Source of the DNA: Lewinella sp. IMCC34183
GTDB taxonomy: Bacteria; Bacteroidota; Bacteroidia; Chitinophagales; Saprospiraceae
NCBI RefSeq assembly: GCF_003390915.1
Contig: NZ_QMEM01000010.1
Location: 1 to 64,000, forward strand
Length of the DNA: 64,000 bases
Direction: 5' to 3'
Shown here: positions 35,599 through 44,217 of the stretch, one piece after another
How positions within the stretch are numbered: position 1 is the first letter of the stretch
Layout of the letters: each line of letters begins with the position of its first letter
Program-made: the position numbers and the translations under genes
Notes under the pieces: generated by a model
Seen by the model: only the letters and a program-made list of their open reading frames with translations
The model's database searches: none
Told to the model about the DNA's origin: nothing

Positions 35599-37399
35599 AC
35601 TCTCCTCCTTCCTCTTCGATTTCCTCGGCCATCTGCCGCTCCACGATCTCGCTGTAATACCCTCCGTTGGCGAGCAGTTCCTCGTGGGTCCCTACCTCGG
35701 CAATGCGCCCCTGCTCGAGGACGATGATCTTGTCGAAAGTGAGGTGGCCGTAGATGCGGTGGGTAATGATGATGGACGTCTTGTCCTGCAGCGCCTCGTT
35801 GAAGTACCCGAGAATCTGCTGCTCCGTATTGGTATCGACGGCACTGAGGCTATCGTCCAGGATCACGATATCGGGGCGCTTGATGAGGGCGCGGGCGATG
35901 GAGACGCGCTGCTTCTGCCCGCCGGAAAGGGTGACGCCCCGCTCGCCCACCAGGGTATCGAAGCCAAGGGTAAGCCCCTCGATATCCTTGTAGACGGCGG
36001 CGTACTTCGCGAACTGTTCGATCTCCTGATCCGACGGATCGTGGTCGGCCCCGAAGGCGATGTTGGCCTTGATGGTGTCGGAGAAAAGGAACACGTCCTG
36101 GGGCACGTAGCCGATCTTGCGGCGCAGGTTGGCAAGGCCCATCTCGCGGACATCCTGACCGTCGACCAGGATGCGGCCGCTCGTCACGTCGTACATCCGC
36201 AGCAGGAGATCCGCCACCGATGTTTTACCGGAACCGGTACGCCCGATGATCGCCAGTTTCTCGCCGGCCTTCAGTTCGAAGCTCAGGTGATCGATGGCCT
36301 TGATGCCCGTGTCTGGGTATTCGAAGGTTACGTCCTCGAAGGTGATATTACCTTCTAGGGCGCCCCGGTACTCCGGGTCGGGGTCGGTGATGACCGGCTT
36401 GGTATCGAGAAATTCGTTGATCCGCTTCTGGCTGGCGGCGGCCTGCTGTACGATACTGGCGATCCAGCCGATGGCCGTCACCGGCCAGGTGAGCATATTG
36501 ACGTAGATCACGAACTCGGCGATGTTACCGGCGGAAATCTCCCCGGCCACAACCTGTAATCCGCCCACGTAGACCGTAAGTACCGTAGCCGCCCCAACCA
36601 TGAAGACCATCAGCGGAAAGAACCACGCGTCCACCTTAGCGAGGTTTACGCTCATGTCCTTGTATACGTCGCTCTGGCTCGAGAAATACTGCACCTGCTG
36701 CCGCTCGCGGACGTAGCTCTTCACCACCCGGATGCCCGAGAAAACCTCCTGGGCAATACTGGTCAGCTTGGACAGCTGCTGCTGGATGAGCGTCGAGCGG
36801 GTATGAATGATGTTGCTGACGTAGTAAATGCTGACCGCCAGCACCGGCAGGGGGATCAGGGTGTACAGCGTGAGGGTGGGGCTCACCGCGATCATACTGG
36901 CGATGACGAAGATGATCGTCGAGATCAGGTTGGCGCAGTACATCACGGCCGGCCCCAGGTACATGCGTACCTTGTTGACGTCCTCGGTGATCCGGTTCAT
37001 CAGGTCACCGGTGTTGTTACGCTTGTAAAACTCCAGGCTCAGGTCTTCGTAGTGGTCAAAGATCACTTCCCGCAGGTCGTACTCGATGAGGCGCGACATG
37101 ACGATGATGGTCTGCCGCGTCAGGTACAGGAAAAAGCCCATGATCAGCGCCAGCAGTAACACCAGGCCCGCGAAGAGCATCAGCGTGTGGCTGAGAATTC
37201 CGAAGAACTCCCCCTGCACCTCGAATCCGTCATAGATCCGGTAGGTATTGACGTAGTCGATCACGAGGTCGAGCGCCTCCCGGATCACCTGCGGTTGCAG
37301 TACCTGGAAGTAGTTGGACACGCAGATGAAGACGATCCCCAGCGCGAGGCGCCAGCGGTACTTCCAGAAGAATCGGTTGAGGAACTTTAATTCGCGCAA
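35597..37399 (-). CDS. ABC transporter, fused permease/ATPase (MsbA/MdlB type)
   Basis: 600 residues. The first ~340 residues are six transmembrane helices of the type I exporter fold; the last ~240 are the ATPase with Walker A GRTGSGKTS (Lys392), signature LSGGQKQR, and Walker B VILDDSLSAVD followed by the switch His in THRIYG. A homodimer would form the exporter. The family includes lipid flippases and multidrug exporters; the substrate is not predictable. No partner ABC gene is adjacent. The product ends in an acidic tail (EEIEEEGGE). Confidence 0.93.
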   Translation of the reverse strand: MRELKFLNRFFWKYRWRLALGIVFICVSNYFQVLQPQVIREALDLVIDYVNTYRIYDGFEVQGEFFGILSHTLMLFAGLVLLLALIMGFFLYLTRQTIIVMSRLIEYDLREVIFDHYEDLSLEFYKRNNTGDLMNRITEDVNKVRMYLGPAVMYCANLISTIIFVIASMIAVSPTLTLYTLIPLPVLAVSIYYVSNIIHTRSTLIQQQLSKLTSIAQEVFSGIRVVKSYVRERQQVQYFSSQSDVYKDMSVNLAKVDAWFFPLMVFMVGAATVLTVYVGGLQVVAGEISAGNIAEFVIYVNMLTWPVTAIGWIASIVQQAAASQKRINEFLDTKPVITDPDPEYRGALEGNITFEDVTFEYPDTGIKAIDHLSFELKAGEKLAIIGRTGSGKTSVADLLLRMYDVTSGRILVDGQDVREMGLANLRRKIGYVPQDVFLFSDTIKANIAFGADHDPSDQEIEQFAKYAAVYKDIEGLTLGFDTLVGERGVTLSGGQKQRVSIARALIKRPDIVILDDSLSAVDTNTEQQILGYFNEALQDKTSIIITHRIYGHLTFDKIIVLEQGRIAEVGTHEELLANGGYYSEIVERQMAEEIEEEGGE

Positions 37400-37499
37400 A
37401 AGGGGGCTCGGGGTACGGGGTGGAAACGGTCGGCTGTTGGAACGTTTGGTCGCCCGGATAGTTGGTACGGAGGTGCCTCCTGCTTCAGACTTCCTACTT

Positions 37500-39275
37500 C
37501 TATAGTTCCACGCAGGCTTCCTGTATCCATTCCAGCTCCTCTCCCTCGAGCAGGGGGGCTACCCCTTCTAGTACCCGGCGGTGGTAGTCGTTCAGCCAGT
37601 TGCGCTGCTCGGTGGTGAGCAGCGTGGGGTCGATAAGGCGGCGGTCGATGGGAAACAGGGTGATCGTCTCGAAGTACAGCCACCCCTCCTGCTCCGATTC
37701 CTGCACCACGACGAGGTTTTCCGTGCGGATGCCGTATTCACCCGTGCGGTAATAGCCGGGCTCGTTGCTCAGCACCATGCCGGGCTCGAGGGGGTGCTGG
37801 GCGGCGGGCGATTTGGGGTTGGGACTGATGCCCGCGGGCCCTTCGTGGACGTTGAGGAAGAAGCCGACGCCGTGTCCGGTACCGTGGCCGTAGTTGAGTT
37901 GTTCGGACCAGAGGGGCCCGCGCGCCAGCACGTCGAGCTGAACGCCGCTGGTCCCTGCAGGGAAGCGGGCACGAGCCAGGTCGATGTGCCCCTGCAGCAC
38001 CAGGGTGAAGTGGCGCCGCTGCTCCTCCGTCGGATCCCCGAGGGCAAAGGTGCGCGTGATGTCCGTGGTGCCGTTCTGATACTGCCCGCCGCTGTCGAGC
38101 AGCAGGATACCCGCCCGCCGCACCTGCGCGGCCGTGTCCGGGGCGGCGTGGTAGTGCACGATGGCCCCGTTGTCGTTGTAGCCCACGATGGGGTTGAAGC
38201 TTTCGCTTACGTAGTGGGGATATTCGGCGCGGAAAGCCGCCAGTCGCTTTCCGATCTGGTATTCGGTGACGCCTCCGTCGAGGGCACCGTCCAGCCAGCG
38301 CCGTAACCGCAGCAGGGCCACGGCGTCGTGCGCCATCACCTCGCGCAGGTGCGCCAGGGCGGTAGGGTTCTTTTTAGCTTTCCAGTGCGGGATCGGGCTC
38401 TCTACGCCGCCCGCTTCCAGCCCGCCGGCGGCGGTGGCCAGGAAGACGGAGGTCGTGCCGGGGTCGAAGCCGATGTCCGCGTCCCGGGCGTTCAGGTGGC
38501 GGAGGTAATTAGCCGCCTCGCGGTACGGGAGCCGCTTCAGTTCCGGGAGCTGCTCGGCCCAGGGGGCGAGGGCCTCGTTCTGCTCCGCGAATACGGCGTG
38601 GTCGCCCCGGCGCCCCGCGACGAAGTAGCCCACCATCAGGGGGTTGAAGTCGATATCGGTGCCCCGCAAATTGAGCAGCCAGGCCAGCTCGTCGAGGGCC
38701 GAAACCAGGTAGTAGTCGAGTTGCCGCTCCGTCATCCAGTCGGTCAGCTGCCTGAGCCGGCCTTCCCAGCGCTCCCCGCTGAAATCGGCGAGGTGCTCGC
38801 TCACGGGCCGGTTGGGCAGGTCGGGCCGGTCCTTCCACACGAAGCCAAAAAGATCGTGGTCGGTTTTGAGGTGGAGGTCGGCGCCTTTGAGCTTCTTGGC
38901 CAGGCTGCGGGCGGCGCGGGCGCTGAAGACGCGGCCGTCGACGCCGACGGTCTGCCCGTCGAGCAGGTGCTCCGTCAGCCAGTCGGCGTACTCGGGGGTG
39001 TGGGGCGTCTTGAGCCTCATCAGCTGGATACCAGTACCCGCCAGTTCCTCCTCGGCCTGCAGGAAGTAGCGGCTGTCGGTCCAGAGGCGCGCCTCGTGCA
39101 GGGTTACGACCAGGGTACCCGCCGAGCCGGTGAAGCCACTGACCCATTCGCGGGCCGCCCACCGGGGGGCCGGATATTCGCTCTGGTGGGGGTCGGTGCT
39201 GGGAATAACGTAGGCATCCAGCTGATACTCCAGCATTTGCTGCCGGAGGGCGTTGAGTTTTTCGGGGGCGGTCAT
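37500..39275 (-). CDS. Aminopeptidase P-family (M24B) metallopeptidase
   Basis: 591 residues from the ATG at 39275; an upstream frame start at 39353 would add 26 residues unlike the family. Two N-terminal creatinase-like domains precede the pita-bread catalytic domain. All five dinuclear metal ligands are present: Asp394 (LLLDSG), Asp405 (TTDITR), His468 (HGTGHGVGFF), Glu505 (SNEPGYY) and Glu519 (RTENLVV). The three-domain length matches the long (about 600-residue) XPNPEP1-type enzymes. It cleaves N-terminal residues before proline. Cytoplasmic. Confidence 0.95.
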   Translation of the reverse strand: MTAPEKLNALRQQMLEYQLDAYVIPSTDPHQSEYPAPRWAAREWVSGFTGSAGTLVVTLHEARLWTDSRYFLQAEEELAGTGIQLMRLKTPHTPEYADWLTEHLLDGQTVGVDGRVFSARAARSLAKKLKGADLHLKTDHDLFGFVWKDRPDLPNRPVSEHLADFSGERWEGRLRQLTDWMTERQLDYYLVSALDELAWLLNLRGTDIDFNPLMVGYFVAGRRGDHAVFAEQNEALAPWAEQLPELKRLPYREAANYLRHLNARDADIGFDPGTTSVFLATAAGGLEAGGVESPIPHWKAKKNPTALAHLREVMAHDAVALLRLRRWLDGALDGGVTEYQIGKRLAAFRAEYPHYVSESFNPIVGYNDNGAIVHYHAAPDTAAQVRRAGILLLDSGGQYQNGTTDITRTFALGDPTEEQRRHFTLVLQGHIDLARARFPAGTSGVQLDVLARGPLWSEQLNYGHGTGHGVGFFLNVHEGPAGISPNPKSPAAQHPLEPGMVLSNEPGYYRTGEYGIRTENLVVVQESEQEGWLYFETITLFPIDRRLIDPTLLTTEQRNWLNDYHRRVLEGVAPLLEGEELEWIQEACVEL

Positions 39276-39351
39276 GCCGGCAATATAATTCACCGAGACG
39301 GCGGATCGCGGGTGCCGGTGCCTTACCTTCAGGGAAAAGACCAAGGGTTTC

Positions 39352-39852
39352 ATGGACGAATTTTCCTATCACCACAAATCGGCCCTGGGCGCGGTAGCGT
39401 TCAATATGCTCTGGGCGGCCGTGCTGGGCTATTTCTTGTCGGATAGCGAAGGAGCCGGAATAACCTGGTCGGCGGTCGGCACCGCACTGCTTTTCAGCTT
39501 TGTCATCTACCTCATTCATTTTGGCTTCCTCTTCAACAACACCTTACAGCTAGGCGGTGGAAAACTCACCCTTCACCGGCGGATCGGCAAGTCGCGCGAA
39601 GTACCGCTGTCCGCTATCCGCCGGTTTCGCGTTGCGGAGTACCGGGGCCATGCGGGACATAAATTTCGGGAAATGAGGATCCGGTACGCAGACCAGCACC
39701 TCCGGTTCAATGTTTCGGACCTGGCCGAGGAGGAGGCGTTTATCCGGGCGCTCGAGTCACGCCTCGACGGCCGGGCCACCGTGTTGGACGAACCGGAGGA
39801 TCCTACTCCCCTCGACTTTATCCAGCGGCAGCTGGAACGGCTGCGGCCGTAG
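39352..39852 (+). CDS. Two-helix membrane protein with PH-like domain
   Basis: 166 residues. Two hydrophobic segments (LGAVAFNMLWAAVLGYF and LLFSFVIYLIHFGFLF) are followed by a cytoplasmic domain of beta strands (LQLGGGKLTLHRR, LSAIRRFRVAEY, MRIRYADQHLRFNV) reminiscent of bacterial PH-like (YdbT-type) folds. It runs divergently from the peptidase. Function unknown. Confidence 0.68.
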   Translation: MDEFSYHHKSALGAVAFNMLWAAVLGYFLSDSEGAGITWSAVGTALLFSFVIYLIHFGFLFNNTLQLGGGKLTLHRRIGKSREVPLSAIRRFRVAEYRGHAGHKFREMRIRYADQHLRFNVSDLAEEEAFIRALESRLDGRATVLDEPEDPTPLDFIQRQLERLRP

Positions 39853-39880
39853 CCGGACGGGCAGTCCGTAGCTTTGTCCC

Positions 39881-40699
39881 ATGTTCGAACTGCATCGCCT
39901 ACTCCGCGACGACGACCGCTCTCCAGAAACCCGCCGGACCCCGGGGGGGGTGTATAACCTGCTGCCCAATTCGGACACGGCCGGGGGCTACGTCGAGCAT
40001 TACCAGCGCGATGCCCAGGAGTTCGACTACTTCTCCGCGCCCGACGATCCCGCCACCCGGCACGAGAACGCCCGCCTCCACCAGGAGATCCTCCGCCACC
40101 TCCCCGTCTCCGCCCGTACCGTCCTGGACGTGGGCTGCGGCAACGCCTGGGTAGCATCCGAACTGCTCCCCGGAAAGGAGGCCGTGATCAGTTTCGACAT
40201 CGCCCTGCGCAACGCTACCGAGGCCATTCGCCGTTACCCCGCCCCCAATCACTACGCCGTCACCGGCGACGTACTGGACCTTCCCTTCCGCGACGACGCG
40301 GTCGACGCGATCATCTCCTCCGAGGTCATGGAGCACGTACCCGATGTGCCGCTCTACCTCCGCAACCTGGTGCGCGTCCTGCGGCCGGGCGGCACCATCG
40401 TCATCTCGACCCCGTACAACGAGCGGATCCAGTACTCGTTGTGTATCCACTGCAACCGCCCCACCCCGCTGCACGCCCACCTGCACAGCTTCAACGAGCG
40501 CCTGGTTGCCTCCCTCCTCGATCCGATTCCCGACATCACCTACCGCCTGGAGAAACTATCCAACAAGGCGCTCCTGCACCTGCGCTCCCATAAGGTGCTC
40601 GCTCCCCTCCCCTACCGCGCCTGGCGGACCGTCGACCGTCTCGCTAACCGGCTACTCGACAAGCCTGCGCGACTGGTGATCGTGATCGAGAAGCTGTAG
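39881..40699 (+). CDS. Class I SAM-dependent methyltransferase
   Basis: 272 residues. Motif I is VLDVGCGNAWVA, motif II is in ISFDIAL, motif III is DVLDLPF, followed by DAIISSEVMEHVPD and a motif post-III of LRPGGTIVISTPYN; this arrangement is typical of the UbiE/Coq5-like and sugar- or lipid-modifying enzymes. Two Cys in SLCIHCNRPTPLHAH may bind a metal or substrate. It starts 28 bp after the PH-like membrane gene, and a flippase gene lies beyond the palindrome cluster in the opposite direction, so a polysaccharide-related substrate is possible. Substrate unknown. Confidence 0.8.
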   Translation: MFELHRLLRDDDRSPETRRTPGGVYNLLPNSDTAGGYVEHYQRDAQEFDYFSAPDDPATRHENARLHQEILRHLPVSARTVLDVGCGNAWVASELLPGKEAVISFDIALRNATEAIRRYPAPNHYAVTGDVLDLPFRDDAVDAIISSEVMEHVPDVPLYLRNLVRVLRPGGTIVISTPYNERIQYSLCIHCNRPTPLHAHLHSFNERLVASLLDPIPDITYRLEKLSNKALLHLRSHKVLAPLPYRAWRTVDRLANRLLDKPARLVIVIEKL

Positions 40700-40933
40700 G
40701 CTACTCTTCTCCCCCCCCCCACATCGGATGTGCACCCCGCTCCACATCCGATGTTGAGGACATCCGATGTGGGCCTCTTCCCGGTAGGTAGGCGGGTGCG
40801 CGGGTGCGGTAAAAGCTCGCAAGCAATTGAATTTCATGGCTTTAAACGAAAGTCAGAATCCGACTACATCCGATGTGCCACCTCGAATGCTAGCAAGCTC
40901 CCACATCCGATGTGGGGGACATCCGATGTGGGG
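40700..40933. repeat. Cluster of six ACATCCGATGT odd palindromes
   Basis: Six copies of an 11-nt word: ACATCCGATGT at 40744-40754, 40760-40770, 40866-40876, 40903-40913 and 40919-40929, and its reverse complement ACATCGGATGT at 40721-40731. Several are extended by flanking C and G runs, so that CCCACATC-C-GATGTGGG forms an 8-bp stem with one central base. They fill the 234-bp gap between the convergent methyltransferase and flippase genes, along with a run of ten C. Possible roles: transcription end, protein-binding array, or a mobile short repeat. Confidence 0.8.
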
Positions 40934-42241
40934 CTACACCCACCAATAGGCCAGGAACAGGGACGCAGCGTAGAGCGCATACCAGCGCAGGTCAGCGTAT
41001 CCCCGCCAAGTGATCCCCGTGCGGTACCGCAGGTAAAGAACGAGGCATAGCTCATGAAAGTAACTAGCGATGACCGTGGCCCAAATGATCCCCAACAGGC
41101 CGTAGCGCGGAGCCAACAGCAGGGAAAGCACGACGTTGACGACGAGCTCCAGCACCCCGAGGAGGTAAATCCGGCGGGTCAGTTTGAGGGCGGTCAGGAC
41201 CGTCATCGCGAAGACCAGGCGGCAGCCCACCACCAACAGGAAGGTGCGGAATACCGGCAGACTCTCGGCAAAGAGAGGGGTAAATACCCACGTCCACCAA
41301 AGGTGAGCCGTGAGCATCATGAGCAGGCTCAGCAGAAATATGCCGTGGAACAGTAGCCGGGACTGCTCCCGTAGCAGCTTGAGGCCCTTCCCCTTGTCCC
41401 GGGCGATGAGCGGGATGGCCACGACCGTCATACCGCTGATCAGGGCCGCCAGCAACGGCAATTCCCGGACCCCGTACCGAAATACGGCGAACACCTCCTC
41501 GTCGCCGCCCGACCAGTAATTGACAATCCACGGATCGACGGCCCCCACCAGGGCAGCCACGGCGGCGTAAGCCACCAGGGGGCGGCTCTCCCGCAGCCAG
41601 TCGCGCATATCGGTCCCGAATGCGGCCGGCGGGTCGGTGACCGGTGCCTTGGCTCGGAACCGGGTCCATACCAGTACCAGCAGGGCCTTTGCACCCGCGA
41701 ATCCCGCCAGACAGCGGAGTGCCACCGACAGGTCGTGCCCCAGGTACAAAGGAAGCAGGAACGAGGCGACCAGCCCCGCGGCGTTGACGACCGCGTAGGT
41801 GATCAGCAGGCGGACGGCTCCCTCCAGCACCAGCCCCTGCTCGAAGCAAAAGGAAGGCCAACGCGCCAGCAGCAGTACGAAGAAATAATACCACCCCGGC
41901 GGCGGCCCCGTCAGTTGGAGCAAGCGAAAGAGCGGATCGTGAAGCAGGGCAGCCAGCAAAAGCAATCCGGCGGAAAGGCCGCCCGTCACAGCTACGGCCC
42001 GGCGGGCAAATACGGGCGCCGCCCCCTCACCGAGCCGGCCGGCGTGCACTAGGAATCCCTGGAGTAATCCGGTAGTCCAGCCGAAGCCGAGCACGAACCC
42101 TACGAACAGGAGCGTCTCCCACTCGCCGATGGCCGCCCGTGACACGCCCAGGCGGGGCAGCAGCAAGGCGATGAGTATATACGCCCCCTGACGGGCGGCC
42201 TGGTTGAACTGCCCGGCGCGGACCAGTCCGTTAGCGGTCAA
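40934..42241 (-). CDS. Polysaccharide flippase-like membrane protein (Wzx/MOP superfamily)
   Basis: 435 residues, about 12 hydrophobic segments. The N-terminal phrase GLVRAGQFNQAARQGAYILIALLLPRLGVSRA is typical of the MOP-superfamily flippases that move lipid-linked oligosaccharides across the inner membrane. It ends next to the palindrome cluster and its first codons overlap the last codons of the saccharopine dehydrogenase-like gene by 11 bp. No glycosyltransferase or Wzy gene is adjacent, so the pathway is not clear from here. Confidence 0.85.
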   Translation of the reverse strand: MTANGLVRAGQFNQAARQGAYILIALLLPRLGVSRAAIGEWETLLFVGFVLGFGWTTGLLQGFLVHAGRLGEGAAPVFARRAVAVTGGLSAGLLLLAALLHDPLFRLLQLTGPPPGWYYFFVLLLARWPSFCFEQGLVLEGAVRLLITYAVVNAAGLVASFLLPLYLGHDLSVALRCLAGFAGAKALLVLVWTRFRAKAPVTDPPAAFGTDMRDWLRESRPLVAYAAVAALVGAVDPWIVNYWSGGDEEVFAVFRYGVRELPLLAALISGMTVVAIPLIARDKGKGLKLLREQSRLLFHGIFLLSLLMMLTAHLWWTWVFTPLFAESLPVFRTFLLVVGCRLVFAMTVLTALKLTRRIYLLGVLELVVNVVLSLLLAPRYGLLGIIWATVIASYFHELCLVLYLRYRTGITWRGYADLRWYALYAASLFLAYWWV

Positions 42242-43565
42242 CCGTATGGTGGGTGAGTGTCATGCCGTACTGCTTCATTTCCTCCAGGACGGGCTCGTAG
42301 ACCTCGCGCATGGTGGGAATGTGTACGCCGGTGGCGTGAATCTTGCCTTCGCTCATCAGGCGGACGAAGATGCCCAGCGGCAGGCCTACGAGGCGTGACA
42401 TGGCGGTGTCATCGGAGTTTTCGCCCTTCATGACCAGGTTGGAGATATCACGCTTCTCCTTGCCGTCAATGCGGTAATCGATCTGGTGCTGCATGACGAT
42501 GAGATCCTTGTCGTTGGGCTGCAGCTTCCACTTGTCTAGAAGGAGGTTTTCCAAAATGAGGGCCGGCGTGGCTCCCTTCAGCCGGATGCGTTTTTTACGG
42601 AACAGGCCGAGCCAGGTCAGGCGTTTCATCACCTCCCCCTTGGGCTCGAGCTTAAGCATGGTGGCGATGCGGTCCTTGACGGAGCCGGGGCCGCTGGGTG
42701 CAAGGGCTTCCATCAACTCGTGATACGTCAGGTTTTCGCTGTCGAGGATCGGGAAGTCGCCGTCGGTCATTCCGATGCGGACCAGCGCGTTCCAGGCCGC
42801 GCAGTAGCCCGGGTAGCGCAGCGTACCGCGCAGAATGGTGGGGATGTGTTCCAGTCCGTACTGGGAGCGGTACAGGAGACTGTCGCGGTTGGCGTAGGCC
42901 TCGAAGGTGCCGATACCGGGGATATCCACGTCCCAGGTATGTCCGAAGAGGCGGTAGTACGGCAGGTACTTGAGCTTACCTTCCTCGAGGTACTGGGCGG
43001 TACCCTGTCCGGCCAACACTACGTTGCGGGGGTTCCAGGTGAATTTGTAGCCCCAGGGGTTGTCGTTGCTTTCCGGGGAAACGAGTCCGCCGGTGAAGGA
43101 ACGGAAGGCGGTGACCGTACCCCCCATTTCGCGGATGGCATTGATGCGCTGCATGGCCGACATATGGTCGATACCGGGATCCAGGCCCATCTCACCCATG
43201 AAGATGAGCTCACGGTTACGGGCTTCGTCGCCCAGCCGGTACAATTCCTGGCTGACGTAACTGGCCGTGACGAGGTGCTTCTTGAGGCGGATGCAGTCCT
43301 GCGCTACTTCAATATGGAGGTGGGCGGGCAGCAGGGACACGACGATATCGGAGCGGCCGATGAGTTCGCGGCGGTCGTTGGTCTTGGTCACGTCGAGCCA
43401 GGCCGTGGTGCCCCGGGGGTGATTATTCACCTTCGCGGCGGCGGCGGCAGGGTCGGCATCGGCGACGGTGACGTTCCATCCGAGCGCTTCGCTGTTGTCC
43501 AGTGCGTATTTAATGAGGGCGCTGGAGGACCGGCCGGCGCCAATGATCAGGATTCTGGAGGACAT
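42231..43565 (-). CDS. Saccharopine dehydrogenase family protein (reductase-like)
   Basis: 444 residues. N-terminal Rossmann fold with ILIIGAGRSSSALIKYAL, then the family phrase DIVVSLLPAHLHIEVAQDCI, and MGEMGLDPGIDHMSAMQRI with the catalytic-domain residues; the C-terminal domain follows. Homologues reduce or oxidise saccharopine in lysine degradation, and the length fits the single-function dehydrogenase. It overlaps the start of the flippase gene by 11 bp on the same strand, suggesting co-transcription although the functions look unrelated. Upstream is the amber-broken four-helix gene and GTAGT repeats. Confidence 0.9.
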   Translation of the reverse strand: MSSRILIIGAGRSSSALIKYALDNSEALGWNVTVADADPAAAAAKVNNHPRGTTAWLDVTKTNDRRELIGRSDIVVSLLPAHLHIEVAQDCIRLKKHLVTASYVSQELYRLGDEARNRELIFMGEMGLDPGIDHMSAMQRINAIREMGGTVTAFRSFTGGLVSPESNDNPWGYKFTWNPRNVVLAGQGTAQYLEEGKLKYLPYYRLFGHTWDVDIPGIGTFEAYANRDSLLYRSQYGLEHIPTILRGTLRYPGYCAAWNALVRIGMTDGDFPILDSENLTYHELMEALAPSGPGSVKDRIATMLKLEPKGEVMKRLTWLGLFRKKRIRLKGATPALILENLLLDKWKLQPNDKDLIVMQHQIDYRIDGKEKRDISNLVMKGENSDDTAMSRLVGLPLGIFVRLMSEGKIHATGVHIPTMREVYEPVLEEMKQYGMTLTHHTVDR

Positions 43566-43587
43566 GGGTGCAAGGTACGTCGAGGGG

Positions 43588-43617
43588 ATAGTAGTGTAGT
43601 ACTGTAGTACTGTAGTA
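43588..43617. repeat. GTAGTACTGTAGT-type short repeat
   Basis: Tandem GTAGT/GTAGTACT words upstream of the saccharopine dehydrogenase-like gene. A related segment in inverted orientation lies at about 44180-44210, so the two bracket the pseudogene stretch. Confidence 0.5.
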
Positions 43618-43747
43618 GGTGAGGTTGCGGCAGCGCCGCCAAGGTTCGCCGCTTCATCCGGTAGCTACGAAGAGGCGAAGGAGTGACAGCCGTAATTAAA
43701 CGGAGGTAATCGCACGTATTCGAATTACTGACGACTCCGGTAGGGCG

Positions 43748-44179
43748 ATGACCGGACATTTAGCGAAAAGCATTTCGTGCCGACTTCCAACTTCCGACAC
43801 TGGCTGGCGGATCAGCGCGCTCCTTCGTGCAAACTCGCTTTACCGGTTGAGCAAAACCTTACCGCCGGAAGAGCACCGGCGGCAGTGGGATCAACTCATT
43901 CGGTGCTCAGGGTCCGTATGCGCAAATCCAGGTGAGGCATATGCTCGCCGTAGGTACCCTAATCACTTCAGATCGAAAATTTTCGACTGCATAGCTGAAA
44001 ACTAGGAGACACAGGTTTGGCCAGATAGCGCAAGGTCACTACCGTACCTGTCGGAACCGCACAACAAAAACTACCGTGCAGCGTCCGGGGAGACTGGGCG
44101 GCTGCGCTCCTGCCTGCTGGCAAACCCGAAGCAGTTTCCACCAAAAGGAATCACCCACTTCGAATCTCGGAGTGGGTGA
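43748..44179 (+). pseudogene. Four-helix-bundle protein gene broken by an amber codon
   Basis: The frame from ATG 43748 is interrupted by TAG at 44003-44005 and then stays open to a TGA at 44177-44179, 143 codons in all. Before the stop, RLSKTLPPEEHRRQWDQLIR and SVCANPGEAYARRR match the four-helix-bundle family (also called 23S rRNA intervening-sequence protein). After it, ETQVWPDSARSLPYLSE, RAASGETGRL and ANPKQF match the remaining family positions in order. Family members are about 115-135 residues. Odd residues at otherwise conserved points (for example extra Cys, Pro and Tyr) suggest general decay, not only one new stop. Function of the family is not known. Confidence 0.75.
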
Positions 44180-44213
44180 TGCTACAGTACTATTGTACTA
44201 CGAAACTACCGTG
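44180..44213. repeat. GTAGTAC-type repeat, inverted relative to 43588 copy
   Basis: Contains CTACAGTACTATTGTACTACG. Read on the minus strand it has the same GTAGTAC and TAGTACTGTAG words as the 43588-43617 copy. It lies immediately past the pseudogene and just before the stop of the zinc-ribbon gene (minus strand), so it may also end that transcript. Confidence 0.45.
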
Positions 44214-44217
44214 GTGA

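Noticed and set aside
40721-40929. Possible CRISPR-like array
   Set aside because: Repeat is only 11 nt, spacing irregular (5 to 95 nt), one copy inverted, no cas gene.
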